A DNA stretch of 64,000 nucleotides from Chaunax sp. Z400 (taxonomy: Eukaryota; Chordata; Actinopteri; Lophiiformes; Chaunacidae): positions 23,474,492 through 23,538,491 of the forward strand of contig CM075194.1 in NCBI GenBank assembly GCA_037577475.1. Reading direction: 5' to 3'. A program made the position numbers and the translations under genes. The notes beneath the pieces were generated by a model. That model did not search any database and was not told the origin of the DNA. It saw only the letters and a list, made by a program, of their open reading frames with translations. Within the stretch, counting starts at the first letter, position 1; every line of letters begins with the position of its first letter. Shown here in pieces: positions 20,160 through 32,800 of the stretch.

Positions 20160-20465
20160 ATCATTCATTCACTCACCTCCTCCTCATCTCTTGCTGTTTT
20201 CCTGCTCCTCTCCTCATGATCTCCTCTTCCTCCCCCTCCTCCTATTCTCCTCTTGTTCCTCTCCTTCTCTTTCTCTCCTACCCACTTCCTGTTCCTCGTC
20301 TTCCTCTTCGTCCCCCCGCTCTCTCATCTTCTCCCCAAATTCTGCTCAGCCCTTCCTATTCTCTCCTTTGCTCCTGTCCTCATCGTTCTCTCCATCATCT
20401 CCTTCTTCCCATCTCTTGCTCGTCTCCTCCCCTCGTCTTCCTCTCCTCCTCTTGGAGGAAGAGCC
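20160..20465 (+). repeat. Pyrimidine-rich low-complexity tract
   Basis: About 300 bp of the + strand is almost pure C/T with TCCTCCTC-type motifs. It sits inside the putative intron after the donor at 20150. Three overlapping Leu/Ser/Pro-rich open frames here are products of composition. Confidence 0.85.
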
Positions 20466-20921
20466 TCATTTTTGCACCATGTGATCTCTGATGTAGGCCT
20501 TACTATTTGAAACTACGTAAATAAAGTCATAGAAATGCAGTAAAATATTATGGAAACATTATTAAAAAGGTTAGAAGATTCATATGTAAAATGTGCTGGA
20601 ACCCTGTACACTATATTAAAATTGTATATTTAGTTTGGTAAAAATGTACTTTATGTCATGATGGCATAAAATAATATACTTTAATCTATTTACTATAAGT
20701 ACAGATACATAAAAATGTGTTTGAAGCAAACATACTTGAAACATACTTTGCACTATTTCAGTTATAAATATTTAAAGACACTTGAGGACATTATTTCTTT
20801 CGTTCGGTTGGCTCTTACAAAATCTGTAAAATTGTTTTTATTTCATCTCAAATCTAATTCCAGTGTATTGGTTTTTTTCTACATCTCCTTTGTTTCTGCT
20901 CTAGATTAAAGGTGTTCCATA
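20466..20921. other. Intron-like A/T-rich stretch
   Basis: No gene is seen. It ends with a pyrimidine-rich run and an acceptor-like TTCTGCTCTAG at 20894-20904, 17 bp before the next start codon. Confidence 0.4.
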
Positions 20922-21590
20922 ATGGCAGATCCAGCTGTCCTGCAGATCATCTTTGGTGATGAGTCTGACTCAAGAAAACTGACCTTGGCTTCTGGAATTC
21001 CAGCAACAGTGGAAGAACTGCATACATTAATAAAGACATTCTTTCAATTGAAAGAGGACTTCAGGTTGCAATACATGAATGCTGACTTTAACGTGTTCAC
21101 GAACCTAACTTCGATGTCTGAAATTGGAAATAAAAGCACACTGAAAGTAATATACTCCCCTATCTTATCATCTGAGGAGCCTCCATCACTTTGTACCCAT
21201 TAAACTCACCTGGGGAGACCTCACTTACCACTTCCATAGAGCCATCCTGCAGTGATGATACACTCTACACTTCAACCCCACATTCATCTTCAGAAACTCA
21301 GCCCTCAAATTGTCCACTTGGCCCAAGGTTTTTGTAGTCCCCAAATTCACCTACGAGGCTGAATTTGAACTACAACTAAAGAAGACAGAATTTAAGACAA
21401 ATGGAACATATTTCAACCCTGGGCCAAAGCTGAAAGGAGTCATCCTTGATGGCCTCGCCCAAGAAATGTTGAAATACACAAAATATCCAAAAGACTATCA
21501 GTGTGAAGAGGTAGCAGCAGCAGTCCTGGAAATCAATGATTCGGTTGGTAGAAATGCAGAAACCATCCTTTTCACTGTATTATTGTAAGG
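20922..21590 (+). pseudogene. PB1-like / SAMD3-like family protein, N-terminal part (frameshifted)
   Basis: The frame from 20922 begins MADPAVLQIIFGDESDSRKL and continues with FRLQYMNADFNVFTNLTSMS and KSTLKVIYSP, a PB1-like ubiquitin-fold pattern. It stops at 21201. A second frame, shifted by one, carries WPKVFVVPKFTYEAEFEL, PGPKLKGVILDGLAQEMLKY and YPKDYQCEEVAAAVLEIND. Both segments occur in this order in multicopy teleost proteins often labelled sterile alpha motif domain-containing protein 3-like. The break near 21190-21300 shows decay. The start is chosen at the first ATG after the acceptor-like TCTGCTCTAG. The family's function is not established. Confidence 0.6.
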
Positions 21591-21894
21591 TTTCCTTGTC
21601 CATAGATGCTCATTTAAACACAGTTGAAAACATAAATGGGAAATGGCCTGCTTATATAGCACTTTACAGTGTTTGCATTTCATTCACCCATGCATGACAT
21701 GGAACCTGCTGTCACCCATTTTTAGCTAGATTTTATCTTGATTTGTTGCCCCTGCTTCAGAGTGACATCAAGGGTGGGAGGGAAGGACGGAGGGAGCGAG
21801 AGAGAGAGATGAGTGTCAGTAGAAATATGCAGGACATTCAAATATAAATATACAAATACACAAGTATATGCTAGACTTCTGTACATTGTGCAGA
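21591..21894. other. Noncoding, with a GGGA/GAGA-rich low-complexity patch
   Basis: Contains GGAGGGAAGGACGGAGGG and GAGAGAGAGA near 21775-21810. Otherwise nothing recognised. Confidence 0.4.
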
Positions 21895-22890
21895 ATTGTG
21901 TTAAAGTGAGGAGTGCAGGATGGAATGAACATTCTACATGGTAACTGGTGCTAAATCACTGAATGTGTGTTTATCAGACTGATGGCCTGTGGGAAGAAAC
22001 TGTTTTGATGTCTGGTTGTTTTGGCGTACAGAGCTCTGTAACGCCTACCGGAGGGGAGGAGATCAAACAGTTTGTGTCAGGGGTGAGATGGATCTGCAGC
22101 CATGTTTCCTGCCCTCTTCCTGGTTCTAGACATGTACAAGTCCTGAATGGCCGACCCAAACCAGACGGTGATGGATGTGCAGAGAACAGACTGAATGGTA
22201 GCAGTGTAAAACTGAGTCAGCATCTCCTGAGGCAGGTTGAACTTTCTGAGCTGACGCAGGAAGTACATCCTCTGCCGCGTCTGATGTCCTTCAGGTGGTT
22301 CAGCACAAGTCTTTCAAAGGACTTCATGACCACAGACCTCAGGACAACAGGCCTGTACTCATTTAATCCTGTGATGGAGGGTTTTTTGGGGACCAGGATG
22401 ATGGTGGAGCGTTTGAAGCAGGAGGGAACTTCACACAGCTCCAGTGACCTGTTGAAGATTTGTGTGAAGATGGGGGCCAGCTGGTCAGCACAGACTTTCA
22501 GGCAGGAGGATGACACCATCAGGGCCTGGTGCCCTTCTGATCTGTTGTCTCTGAAAGAGCTGACACACATCCTCTTCACAGATCCTCCTCCTCTGGCCTG
22601 GTTGAACAGGATTCTGTCCCCACTTCTGTAGGCCTCCTCCTTGGCCTGGCGAAGCTTTCTGAGGTTGGCTGTAAACCACGGTTTGTCGTCGTTGTCGCTG
22701 CAGGAGGTTTTTGTGGGCACACACATGTCTTCACAGAGGCTGATGTAGGATGTCACAGTGTCAGTGAGTTCATCCAGGTCAGGAGCAGCAGCCTGAAAAA
22801 CCCTCCAATCAGTGCAGTCAAAGCAGGCCTGTAATTCACACTTTGCCTCGTTGGTCCATCTCCTCACAGTTTTGACCACAGGCTTAGCAG
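21895..22890 (-). mobile_element. LINE fragment (CR1/Rex1-like), minus strand, internally deleted
   Basis: Minus-strand frames give VKTVRRWTNEAKCELQACFD and DNDDKPWFTANLRKLRQAKE (22.9-22.6 kb), then KVCADQLAPIFTQIFNRSLE, CFKRSTIILVPKKPSITGLN and EYRPVVLRSVVMKSFERLVL of the reverse-transcriptase fingers. A jump follows to the C-terminal RMYFLRQLRKFNLPQ and FYTATIQSVLCTSITVWFGS near 22.1-22.25 kb. The catalytic palm (FADD) and much of the linker are missing, so the copy is dead. It lies within the PB1-like/SAMD3-like gene remnant and separates its N- and C-terminal parts. Confidence 0.75.
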
Positions 22891-23811
22891 AGCAGAAAAT
22901 TACATATTATGTGTTTAAAATATATGGAATAGAAATCAATTAATATATGTATTTAAAATTATTTGCAATTTTCATCAAACATATATGGATGTTGGTCCAT
23001 TTATATACAAACTGTTGAACCAAACAGTCATTTGTGACAAAGTTTCTTAACTTCTCCTCATGTTCATATTTATCGTTGCCGACTGTGCAAATATAAGCCT
23101 ATGTGATCACATGAAATCACACCTTTGAGTCTGCGCTCATGTGACTGGCTGAAAAATAAGGAGACATCTGATTGGCTACAGATAATTCCCTTTTGAAAAA
23201 AATGTATTTGTGAATGAAGCCACGGCAGGGAAGTCTAAGAACATCCACACACAGGTGTTTCTAATGCAGGTTCAACAGTTTGTATATCAATCTAACAAAT
23301 ACTGCAAATACTTTTAAATGCATATATTTGGATTTTGACTACATATTTATTTCAAACAAATATTTGTGTGGGCATCAGAAATACAATTGTGAACCTTCCT
23401 TTTAAATTTTTGAATCATACATTGATAAATATTCTTGTTTCCATTTAAAAATATTTTTATGAAGAGTCATTTATATAAATCAATCAATACATTTCTGGAT
23501 CCTTCTACATCATTCATCTGATTCCACTGTTTATGATGAAAACATCCTATGGCTCACCACCATCCCTACCCACAGCTAGATGTCTGAGGACAAATGTTTG
23601 GTGCTGAGGTTCAGGCCACGTCTGTCTATGAATTGCACCAAAATGTGATTTGGCAGCTGTTGGCATCCGACCCATCAACTAATGAACTGAGCAACTAGTC
23701 TGCTTATCTAAACTGCAGTTGATGATCTATGAATCCTTTATATTTGTGCATATAGTTTTCTGTTGGTGGTGTTTAGCATTCTACTGAACAGAAGTGTTCT
23801 GTGTTTGTGTT
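22891..23811. other. A/T-rich noncoding DNA
   Basis: No gene is recognised. Several TATTTAAAAT-like tracts; probably an old intron or decayed repeat. Confidence 0.4.
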
Positions 23812-24125
23812 GTTCAGGACTCCACCACTGAGGATGCAGAGAGGGACATTGGAGTCATGGGGATTTACATGATCTGAAAAGATGGGGATGAGGAGCCAGA
23901 GGACGTGGGGATTGTGATCGAAGGCATCAAAGTATTGGAAGCAAGCAGGCAGTGTCATCATGGGTTTCATCATGCTGTTTGGGCTCATTTATGCCCCTGA
24001 TCTAATCTTTCCAGACAACCTCAGGTACACATTTGAGTTTTTCCAGAAGATCATAATGAATCTAGATGGACACAAACTGAATACAAAGATACAGCAGCTG
24101 GAAATCAAGTTGTTTGCATAAGAAG
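23812..24125 (+). pseudogene. PB1-like / SAMD3-like family protein, C-terminal part
   Basis: Across interrupted frames I read STTEDAERDIGVMGIYMI, EEPEDVGIVIEGIKVL, then LIYAPDLIFPDNLRYTFEFF and NLDGHKLNTKIQQLEIKLF before a stop. The last part is the typical end of the same multicopy family. An in-frame TGA after YMI and frame changes near 23950 mark it as a pseudogene. With the part at 20922 it suggests one locus of about 3.2 kb, split by a LINE. Confidence 0.55.
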
Positions 24126-24514
24126 TGAACAGATGATTAAGTACATTTTCAAGTTTCCTCATCAGATCTGTAGGAAGTTTTGTCTTTGTTGTTTTGTTAG
24201 AACAAGAGACCTCCATGATGTTCATGTCCATTCTGTTTTAGATGGCCAATAGCTGCATTCTCCTGAGCAAGTGTGTCTTGCATCTTTCACATTTTGTGTT
24301 ATCAAATACGTTGATATCTTGATGTGTGTATTCATGTACTGATGTTGAATTGAGGGTTATTATATTAGATGATTTCCATTTTGGTGTTAGCATTTAAAAA
24401 ATGTGTAAGCTGCACTTTATAGATCCTGTTGGGTCCGACTCTGATATTTGTTCTTTAAACCAAAGAAATGTGGACACAGTTGTGTCATGTATTGTTGGTG
24501 TTGAGCACATTTTC

Positions 24515-24520
24515 AATAAA
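24515..24520 (+). promoter_or_regulatory. Polyadenylation signal of the SAMD3-like remnant
   Basis: AATAAA about 390 bp after the last coding-like block. The G/T-rich stretch TTTTTATTGGTTTTGTCTC follows, a typical downstream element. Confidence 0.45.
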
Positions 24521-24779
24521 ACACCAAGTTTTTATTGGTTTTGTCTCATGTGTCTTAATGGGAGATCAAATGAGAGATAATTTTACCTGATTTCATTATG
24601 AATTAATTACTTAAGTTTAAGTTGGACAAATGTAAATCAGTTTCACTTAATGCCATTATTTTATGTTTGCTATGTTTAATTTTAAGAAAGCTCACCGCAC
24701 TCACGACCAGGGGATATGCTAAGGTGCCAGAACACAATTCTTTTTAGCTTAATCAAAAAAATTCTGCATACTTAGATAC
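24521..24779. other. Noncoding spacer before the Penelope-like element
   Basis: Nothing recognised. Confidence 0.4.
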
Positions 24780-25855
24780 ATGCAAATATCTTTAATGAAC
24801 ACAAATGCCAAGCTTTCGGTCACAGGACCTTCATCGGGGAAGTACAACCATCACAAACAGAGACAGGTTCATATGAAAGCAAGAGCATCAATCCCACCAG
24901 CGGATGAGTTACACCTGTGCTGGGTCTCCAATGTTCAGCTGGGGATTGTAGTCCAGCAGGCATACCTGTAGTTCTCAAGGTGCACATATGCAGATCCACA
25001 GTAGATGGGAAGTACAGTGACAGAATGCACAGACGCATGGACCCACAATAAGCAATAAAGTATTAGACAACCACAGCTGAACATCAAAATAACTAAACAT
25101 GTTTTATATTTAATATATTATAAGAGGTGGAGAGAAAACTGTACCCACATCAGGAAGACCGTCATAAAGTACAGTTCCTAAGGTGAATAAAATATTTAAT
25201 ATTTAAAGTATTACAGGGAACACCACTATAACATGACACTCATATCAAAATCAATGTTTAAGCTCTTAGGATATAATGAGTCTGATGTTTGTATCCAGAA
25301 TAGTTCCCTTTGACATCGTCTCTTGTCAATATCACCTCCTCTTGGCAAAAATTTTCTCAAAGCCCTGGAAATGAAGGGAAGAGCTAGTATGAGAGCATTC
25401 TGTGAAGTGACAGGCAACAGGATAGTTAGGATCAGCGCGTCTGATGGAACCTTTATGTTCACTAATGCTCTGTTTTAGGCAACGTGTGGTTTACCAACAT
25501 ACACCTTGTCACAGGGGCACGTTAGTATGTAAATCACATTCTTAGTGTAGCATGTAATAAAACCCCTCACCTGGTAGCTCTTCCCAGATCTGGGATGTTT
25601 AAAATCAAATGTTTTATGGGTATCGTTACATTGGGCACAATTGCCACACAGATAGTTACCATTTCTAAGAGGTGCCATGAGGGTCTGGTTAGGGGCTGTG
25701 TATAAACTGGCCTTGACCACCTGGTGTTTGCTATGTTTAATAAAATTGAGTTGGAATAAATCAGATAAATTAAATTGCATGGATGTTTTAGTCTGAGTTG
25801 GGGCTACATATGGATGGAAACCTGCCAATTACAGTACATAGTATTGGACAGTGTT
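24780..25855 (-). mobile_element. Penelope-like retroelement, 3' part with GIY-YIG endonuclease region
   Basis: Minus strand. The frame at 25828-25475 contains NYLCGNCAQCNDTHKTF and a Cys-linked block leading to VIYILTCPCDKVYVGKP, a GIY-YIG-like nuclease core. The next frame (25462-25226) continues with RGGDIDKRRCQRELFWIQTS and ends LNIDFDMSVML. C-terminal GIY-YIG with CxxCxxC spacing and the QRELFWI block is typical of Penelope-like elements, which couple a reverse transcriptase to this nuclease. The reverse transcriptase itself is not present, and the frame is broken near 25470. The 3' flank (24780-25220) looks noncoding. Part of this element begins the 20.7-kb duplicated block. Confidence 0.7.
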
Positions 25856-25979
25856 GAGTAAAATGTTGAGAGACAACACATGTTGTTGTTTTGAATGAAA
25901 GTCTCTGATAAGAGTTTATAAATCAGAAGTTTTTACACACTAACCTGTGACTTCTTGTCATCTTTTCTGCTGTCCTCAG

Positions 25980-26048
25980 TTTCCAATCCTGAGACCGGTA
26001 ACAAAGGTCTGAGCTACATGTCTGCTGCCACTGCTTCCAGTCTTTATG
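25980..26048 (+). other. Exon-like 69-bp segment, unidentified (copy 1)
   Basis: Flanked by CTGTCCTCAG and TATG|GTAAGC. One frame is open: SNPETGNKGLSYMSAATASS. I do not recognise it. Copy 2 (46289-46357) has a stop in this frame. Confidence 0.35.
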
Positions 26049-29000
26049 GTAAGCTAAGCTAACCATGTCCTTCATACTGAACACACACAGACACACACGA
26101 CTTTGACATCATCTAATTATCTAACTCAGAAAGATTCCAGAAATGTCAACAAGCTTTGCAGGAATTAAAGGTTTACATCCCACAATTATAACTGTTGCTC
26201 TATTTGTTTTCCACTGCTTTACATTGTGCTGTGCTTTGTTTTAGTAAAACCATCTTCTCACTCACCATCACCACAAGTCATATCTGTAGTTTCATCTGCT
26301 TGTACAGCAACAATTAAGGCGTCTGATGCCTCTCAACAATTGACTCCTGAATACTGAATATAGAGTCTAAAAGTTCCCTCTAAACGGTGCTGAGCCCTTT
26401 TAAAGTAGGAATGATCATTATTATGTTTCTCTTTCACATGTTGGTGACGAAGACGTAGATCAACAGACATACCAGTGACTCAGTGAAGCTGCACTTGGGC
26501 CCAGCAGTGCTTTGGGCTAATTGCTAATATCAGCATGTCAGCGGCTCACAATGATAATTGTAACATGTTGATTTTTATCAGGTATGATGTTTACTATGTT
26601 CACCATCAGCTGAGGCTGATGGGAATGACGTTTCACTACTATCCATTAAAATTCTGAACTAATCCTGGCTTTAGATGAAAAGTGAATGGATCACCAGCGA
26701 TTACAATTCATCCACAGATGAAATGTGTGCAACAAATTTCATGGCACTCATACATTAGTTAATTTGACATAATGTGATCTTATCTACAGCTGTGCTCTTA
26801 CAGGTGGCTTTAGCTGAAAGGCCAAGGCCTACATATGTTTTCTGGGGAACGTGAACAACTTTTCTTCTGCTAATTTATTCAGTATAAGCTGATGTATTCA
26901 ATATAAGGAAGTAAACACTTTGAGCTGCTGGTGGTGATGTGGGAAATGTCAGGGATCTCCAAAGTCATTCTAATTCTGTCCTCTGGGGACCACGAATGTC
27001 TGACAAACTAACCTCGTCTCCCCAGAGACATTCAATCTGTGGTGTGCTTACTGTGTAGTAACGGTCCTGCCATAAGCTGGATCAATAAGGTGTGTGTAAA
27101 GATATGAGGTCCTGATACCATCTGCATAAAGGCTGATATTGTGTTGAAGGTTTTTGTCTTGTTGTTCCTTTAGTGCTATAGTTATAGTGTATAACTGCAG
27201 CTAATAACAGAGGAGAGATAGCATCCATGTCTGGATCCCTGGTGAAGTGTGTAACAGTCTCCCTGCAGTGAAGTGTTCATAGTGTATCAAGTCAAAATAA
27301 CTTTAACTTTGTCACAGTCTTTTTCTCTGTTTGAAGATATGATTATTGTTTGTTGTGAAAGAATAATGGGATTAGAAAACCTTTTCTAACTTAAAATCCT
27401 GTCTCTATGCATTAAGAGCTGTTGTCCTGTGTTGTTTTTTTAACACCTAATTACCCTTTAAACCCTTTAACCTGTCTCTTTGAATTGTTAGAATTTATTG
27501 TTTCACCAGGACCTTAAATAAGACTGGACTGTTTTCTAACTGAACCTCCACTTCCATCCATAATGTTAGTAACCTGCACTTTTCCTACTATTAAAACAAA
27601 CGTCCTGTGAAAAAGGTCACAGTTTGTACATTTCACTGTGCTGCTCAGCAGGAGACAGTGATAAGGGCTATAGAGCCATTTCACTGCATGTAGTTGTGTT
27701 ATAATGTGACATATACTTTATCATTATCTCTTCTCACTGGACAGTGATTCATCTGTCAGCAGAAATCTTGGTAAATCTGGTCTGAGGGTGTCCTGTCTCG
27801 GGTTAGGTGAGTCCATTTACAACTCAAATAAGTGTCTGATTATCAACAGAAGTACAAACTAAAGAACTGAATAATCAAACAAACTCAAACGCTCCTCAGT
27901 CTGCAGGTCAACATCTTTGAGTCGTCATGCATGCAGTCATTTTACGTTCATTCATTTTCTAAAAGTTTGGTATGCAAGCGTTGAGGAATGCAATGTCTTG
28001 CTGCTCACGGCCCTTTTTCCTCCACCGTCTCTTTTAAGTGTGTCTGGAGTTTCTACTTCTTTTGTTTCGTCTGTGATGCACATTCCTTTGTACGATAAAT
28101 TCTGCCTTAACCCGACCAAGTGTGACAAGAACACAGAAAACCATTAAACTTCTGTTGACTCATACATTGTGTCTGCGAGACCCCTGGGAAATTACACCAA
28201 TTTCTGTTACAAGTAAAAGTCCTATATATACATATATTATATATATGTACATGTATATATACTATACTGTCACAATCCGGCTCAAGGGAAGGACAAAGAG
28301 GAGAGGACAACACATGACTTTGAACTGGTTTATTTAACAGAATGTAATTTACCAAAGACAATATAAATGTCTGTAAATCAGTGATATCAGTAGTGTGTAG
28401 TGTTCTTGCATGAATGTATAGTGAAGTGAAATGAACAAAGCATATGAGCACAAAAGAAACGTAACCCAAACAAACCCTGTGTCCATGTGCCCAGAGAGAG
28501 AGAGAGACCTGCTGAAGCCACCAGCTTATATAGCTGAGGAGCAGCAGACACAAGTGAAATCAATGCACTTCCTGCTTCCCTCCTAAGGAGAAGGACAGCC
28601 CAAACAGGACAAAGATGGCTGTTCTCCACCGGGTGGAGGGTGAAGATGCTTTGTCACAACCACTAACCTCTGCTGGCTAAGCTTCCTGAAGAGCCTGCTG
28701 GTTGCCGCCCTGTCAGAGGAAAGAAAATGGTGAGAAAAAGAATCATGGAATGTGTGTGGAGAACAAAGACAGAAAACAAGGTGAATCCACTGGCTTTACA
28801 AACTGTATGATTCCATCCTGACTCTTCTTGTTACACAGATGATACACGATACTGCATTTATCCACTTTAATGTCTCTCTATGGAAAGCCTCACAGACAGA
28901 TGACCTGGCCTCACTTTGTTTGCTCTTATAAGTCTGTGTCAGATTCTCAGGTCTGTCTGAGCCGATGCTCTTGGTGTAAATGAGCTGTCCCCCCCACTCA

Positions 29001-29802
29001 GTGTCTGAATGTTGTCCAGCTCATTTGGGTAATAAAAATAAACCAGTCAGCTTAATAGGACGTTAATGAGGTCCTCCAGAACTGCTTCAATGCTCCTTGT
29101 CATAGATCTTTACTAGCTTTACTGGATGGATGTACAGCATTCATCCGTTCATATAGATTGAGATTTGGTGACTGTGATGATCACATGATTCACTAAAGCT
29201 TCATAAACAAACCAATCGAGACTCGTGCCAAACACACAATAATCTACATCTGTTCTGATCCTCCACTTACTTAAGTTTTAGGTTCTAGGTTTTGCTTTTT
29301 CAGCATCTTCTGGAACTTTTATCTTTATTTCGAACATGTAAAAATAAAACAACACATAAACAGATAAACAAAAGTAAAAAAGACAATAAATTGCATCCGC
29401 CAACACTTATATTGCACAATTTACATGTACGAAAAGGAGTAGGAGAAGTGTAAACTTATATAATCCTACCCCTCTTTATATATAATATATACAATATATA
29501 ATAAACTATTCATACAACAATATATACTACTACTGATTAATAGTGTTGATGTCTGGAAGGATGACAGAGTAATAATAACTTGATGATGCAAGTATCACTA
29601 TAATAAATAAGACAAGTTTAGTTTCATAAGGAATAAATATAAGTAAATGTCAGAAACTCAAAGCTTACTAACTGATTGCTGCTGGACTCCATGGGCCAAT
29701 TACAATTCAGTGAGATGTTGGGCAACTGTTTTACAATAATGCTGAAGTGTCACCAGTGATTTGGCCTTTAATACACGCTTGTGTCCTAATTATTCAAAGT
29801 AC
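26049..29802. other. Noncoding region with interspersed repeats (copy 1)
   Basis: 26480-26765 matches the pattern of a repeat that is very common in percomorphs (AGCAGTGCTTTGGGCTAATT, TCAGCTGAGGCTGATGGGAA, CAAATTTCATGGCACTCAT). 28225-28265 is a TATATA-rich microsatellite. 28268-28350, starting CTGTCACAATCCGGCTC, looks like a DNA-repeat edge. 29320-29475 (TTTATTTCGAACATG, AAGGAGTAGGAGAAGTGTAA, TATAATCCTACCCC) is another widespread fish repeat. I could not find transglutaminase exons 7-13, which would be expected here on the minus strand. Confidence 0.5.
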
Positions 29803-32800
29803 CTGTGTGGAGGACAGATGCAAAGACCCAGCACTGCCCATAGTGCACCGGGCTGGAGTCGGACGAGACCCATCGGTGAAGGATGTCAGCGCTCCTGTTC
29901 CACTCTGTAGGCTTGACACCTCCCCTTCAAAACACCCAGGTCCTCATTACAATTCACCTCGGACAGGAGGAGAAACATTACCGACCTTTCTTTCTTGCTT
30001 CACAGTGAAACTGCAGAAAAATGTTTTTATCCAATCATGTTATCGATAGTATTCCTAATTAATCTGGCATGAGAGGGAATGTATGTGTGTATTTATGCAT
30101 ATTTATCGCACATACATGCAATAGTTGTGATTGCTGCCTCTCACCATAGCACAAATCACCCTGCTGAGATAGACGGGGTCGGCTCGCAGAATGTAGTCTT
30201 TGCGTTTGTCACTGAGTTGTTGTGGGCTGACCTGCAGGAGCTGCAGACATGCCTGAAGGACCCCAGGCTCATACTGCTCACATAAACAGAAATGGAGCTG
30301 TATTCAATTCTTACAGACAAATAATAGTTACAATCAGTCCTTTTCTGCAGGAGTCCGGGTTTGTACTTGTTCATTTCTCATTCATCCATAATGAACTCAC
30401 TACTGGTGCTGCTGATGTTTGCTTCTTTGTTATAAAATACTTCAATGGCTCTTTAACTCAGCTTGTTGGGCCTCCTTGTCTCGTGCATTGACCCGGTTTG
30501 TAATGCTCCGACTACACATAATCCATTCACAATAGTTGCTTTTCAAGTGTCACATACCTGACCAAATGACCAGGGCAGCCGACAAATGTTTAGATGGGTG
30601 CCCATGTACACTAACCCATAATCACTCTTGATGTACTCTTGTATTTGGACATCCAGTGGCATGTACACTGGATCATCTGAAAAGCAAAGGCAGTGGTATG
30701 AAATGCATTCAACATCCAGATAACGTAGACAGCAACAGGAAGGAGTATTAGTGCATGGACCCACCTTTCAGCCATGGGTTGCAGAGCAGCACGAATGTTC
30801 CCAACGCAAAGCTCCTTCTGATATTTATGGTCTCCATGTGGACCGGGAGGTGATACAGTCCCACCGAGGACAGAACAGGAGAGTAGATGTGGATGGTGGC
30901 TGACTGAGGATGCATGTCGCCTGGGTAGATGTTGGCTGACCGGCCTTGGGGGTCAGACCTCTTGTTAGAGAGCTGGACTGGGATCCTCTCTGACACATCG
31001 CCTGCATGATGAAAGAAAACACTCACCTGTGAGACGACGTAACTTTAGACTGAAGAAATGGCATCGCTTCCTTCGTGCAAATGAAAAGTTGAATTTCTAA
31101 GTAATAAAAATACATCATCTGGAATGAGCAGCTTACATATGCTAATGCTAGCAGATGGAGCAGTAAGACTTCGAGAGAGAGGACATTAATTGTTGAAGTG
31201 GAATTCTGTCTCATTCTTGCTTGATATACGACTTCAGTTGCTCAACAGTCTGAGGTGATACTGTCATCGTATTTGCTGCTTCATAATACGCCACACATTA
31301 TCAATGGAGGACAGGTCTGGACTACAGACAGGCCAGTCTAGTACCTGGTCTCTTTCACTCAGAAGCCACGCTGTTATAAGGCGACAGAATGTGGCTTCAT
31401 TGTCTAGATTTAATAATCAGGGACGTCCCTGAAAAAGACGTCGTCTGGATGGCAGCATATGTTGTTCATAAACCTGTTTGCAGCTTTCAGCATTAATGGC
31501 GCCGTCACGGATGTGACAGTTACCAGTGTCGTGGGCACCAACACCCCCCATACCATCACAGATGTCTGCTGGTAAGAATCTGGATGGTCCTTTTCCTCTT
31601 TAACCCGGAGGACATGACGTCCATGATTCCCAAAAACGTTTTGAAATGTGGACTCGTCTGACCGAAGAACCGTTTTCTACTCTACGTCAGTCCATCTCAG
31701 ACGAGCTAAGGCCCACAGAAGTTGGCAGGGTTGATATATAGATTGTGTTTCTCATGGTAGAGCCTTAACTGTGTTTACTGAAGTTGGTTTTCGGTTCCTG
31801 AACCCATGTAGTGAAATGCTTCATAGAATCATGTTGGTTTTTAATGCAGTGTCATCTGGGGGACCAAAGGTCACAGGTATTCACTATTGATTTTCACCTT
31901 TGCCCCTTACATGCAGAGATTTCTCCAGATTCTCTGAATCCTTTTGATGATATTATGACTGAAGATGGTGAAATCCTGGAATTCCTTGTAATTGTAGGTT
32001 GAGAAACGTTGTTGTTAAACTCTTGGACTATTTGCTCACACAGGTTTTCTTTGGTTGTGAATGATACGACATGATACCACCACCTGTTACCAATGAACCT
32101 CTGTACTTGTGGAATGATACATTCAGGTGTTTTTGAGCATTACACAACTTTCTCAGTGCTTTGTTGCTCCTGTCCCAACTTTATTGATACATGTTGTTGG
32201 CATAAAATTCAGAATAAACATATATTTAGAAAAATCAATTCAGTTGATGAGGTACAACTTTAGATATATTGTCTTTGTATATTTTAGATTGAAGTGAATG
32301 TCAAAAAGGACCATAAAATGACCACATTCAGTTTTAGTTATCATTTGGTAAATATTATGTAAGACTTGCTAAAGGTTGTTTTTGTTGCTAATGCAATTGT
32401 TCATTTGTTAGAGTAAGACTGGATTATTTTGCCCCTCATAAATGACATGGTGTTACTTTGAATGTGAGCAGACTCAATGCTATCTTCTACCCAGCCAAAC
32501 CTCCAGGACCAGGATCTCAGTGTGAGGATCCCACAGCTGACTGCCAAACAGCAGAGGGACTTTGAACGGTTTCCCTCGTCGCTCCACCAGGTGCTTTTGG
32601 CTGAGCCCCTGTGTCTCATGGGAAATGTGGTTTTCATGAGTGTCAAAGTTGACTAACTTCAGCTGGTACTGGACTTTTTCAGGACCTGGAAAAACAGACA
32701 GTGTGTTCAGGAAATCACATTGAGCTAAAGAGTTTAGAAGGAACATCACAATCAGAAGGAAAGAGATGAAAAGAAAAGAAAAAGTGTACAGCCTCTGTCA

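Noticed and set aside
20117..20510. Overlapping Leu/Ser/Pro-rich frames
   Set aside because: Produced by the C/T-rich tract in all three forward frames.
21963..22631. 222-codon + strand frame
   Set aside because: Antisense of the minus-strand LINE, which has clear reverse-transcriptase motifs in the other direction.
26497..26515. CCAGCAGTG on the + strand as a possible transglutaminase catalytic-His exon on the minus strand
   Set aside because: The flanking translation does not fit the family, and the stretch belongs to a common percomorph repeat.
28107..28553. 148-codon minus-strand frame, duplicated at 48421-48870
   Set aside because: Spans a TATA-rich microsatellite and repeat edge. The copies differ by an indel with no sign of frame conservation, and no domain is recognisable.
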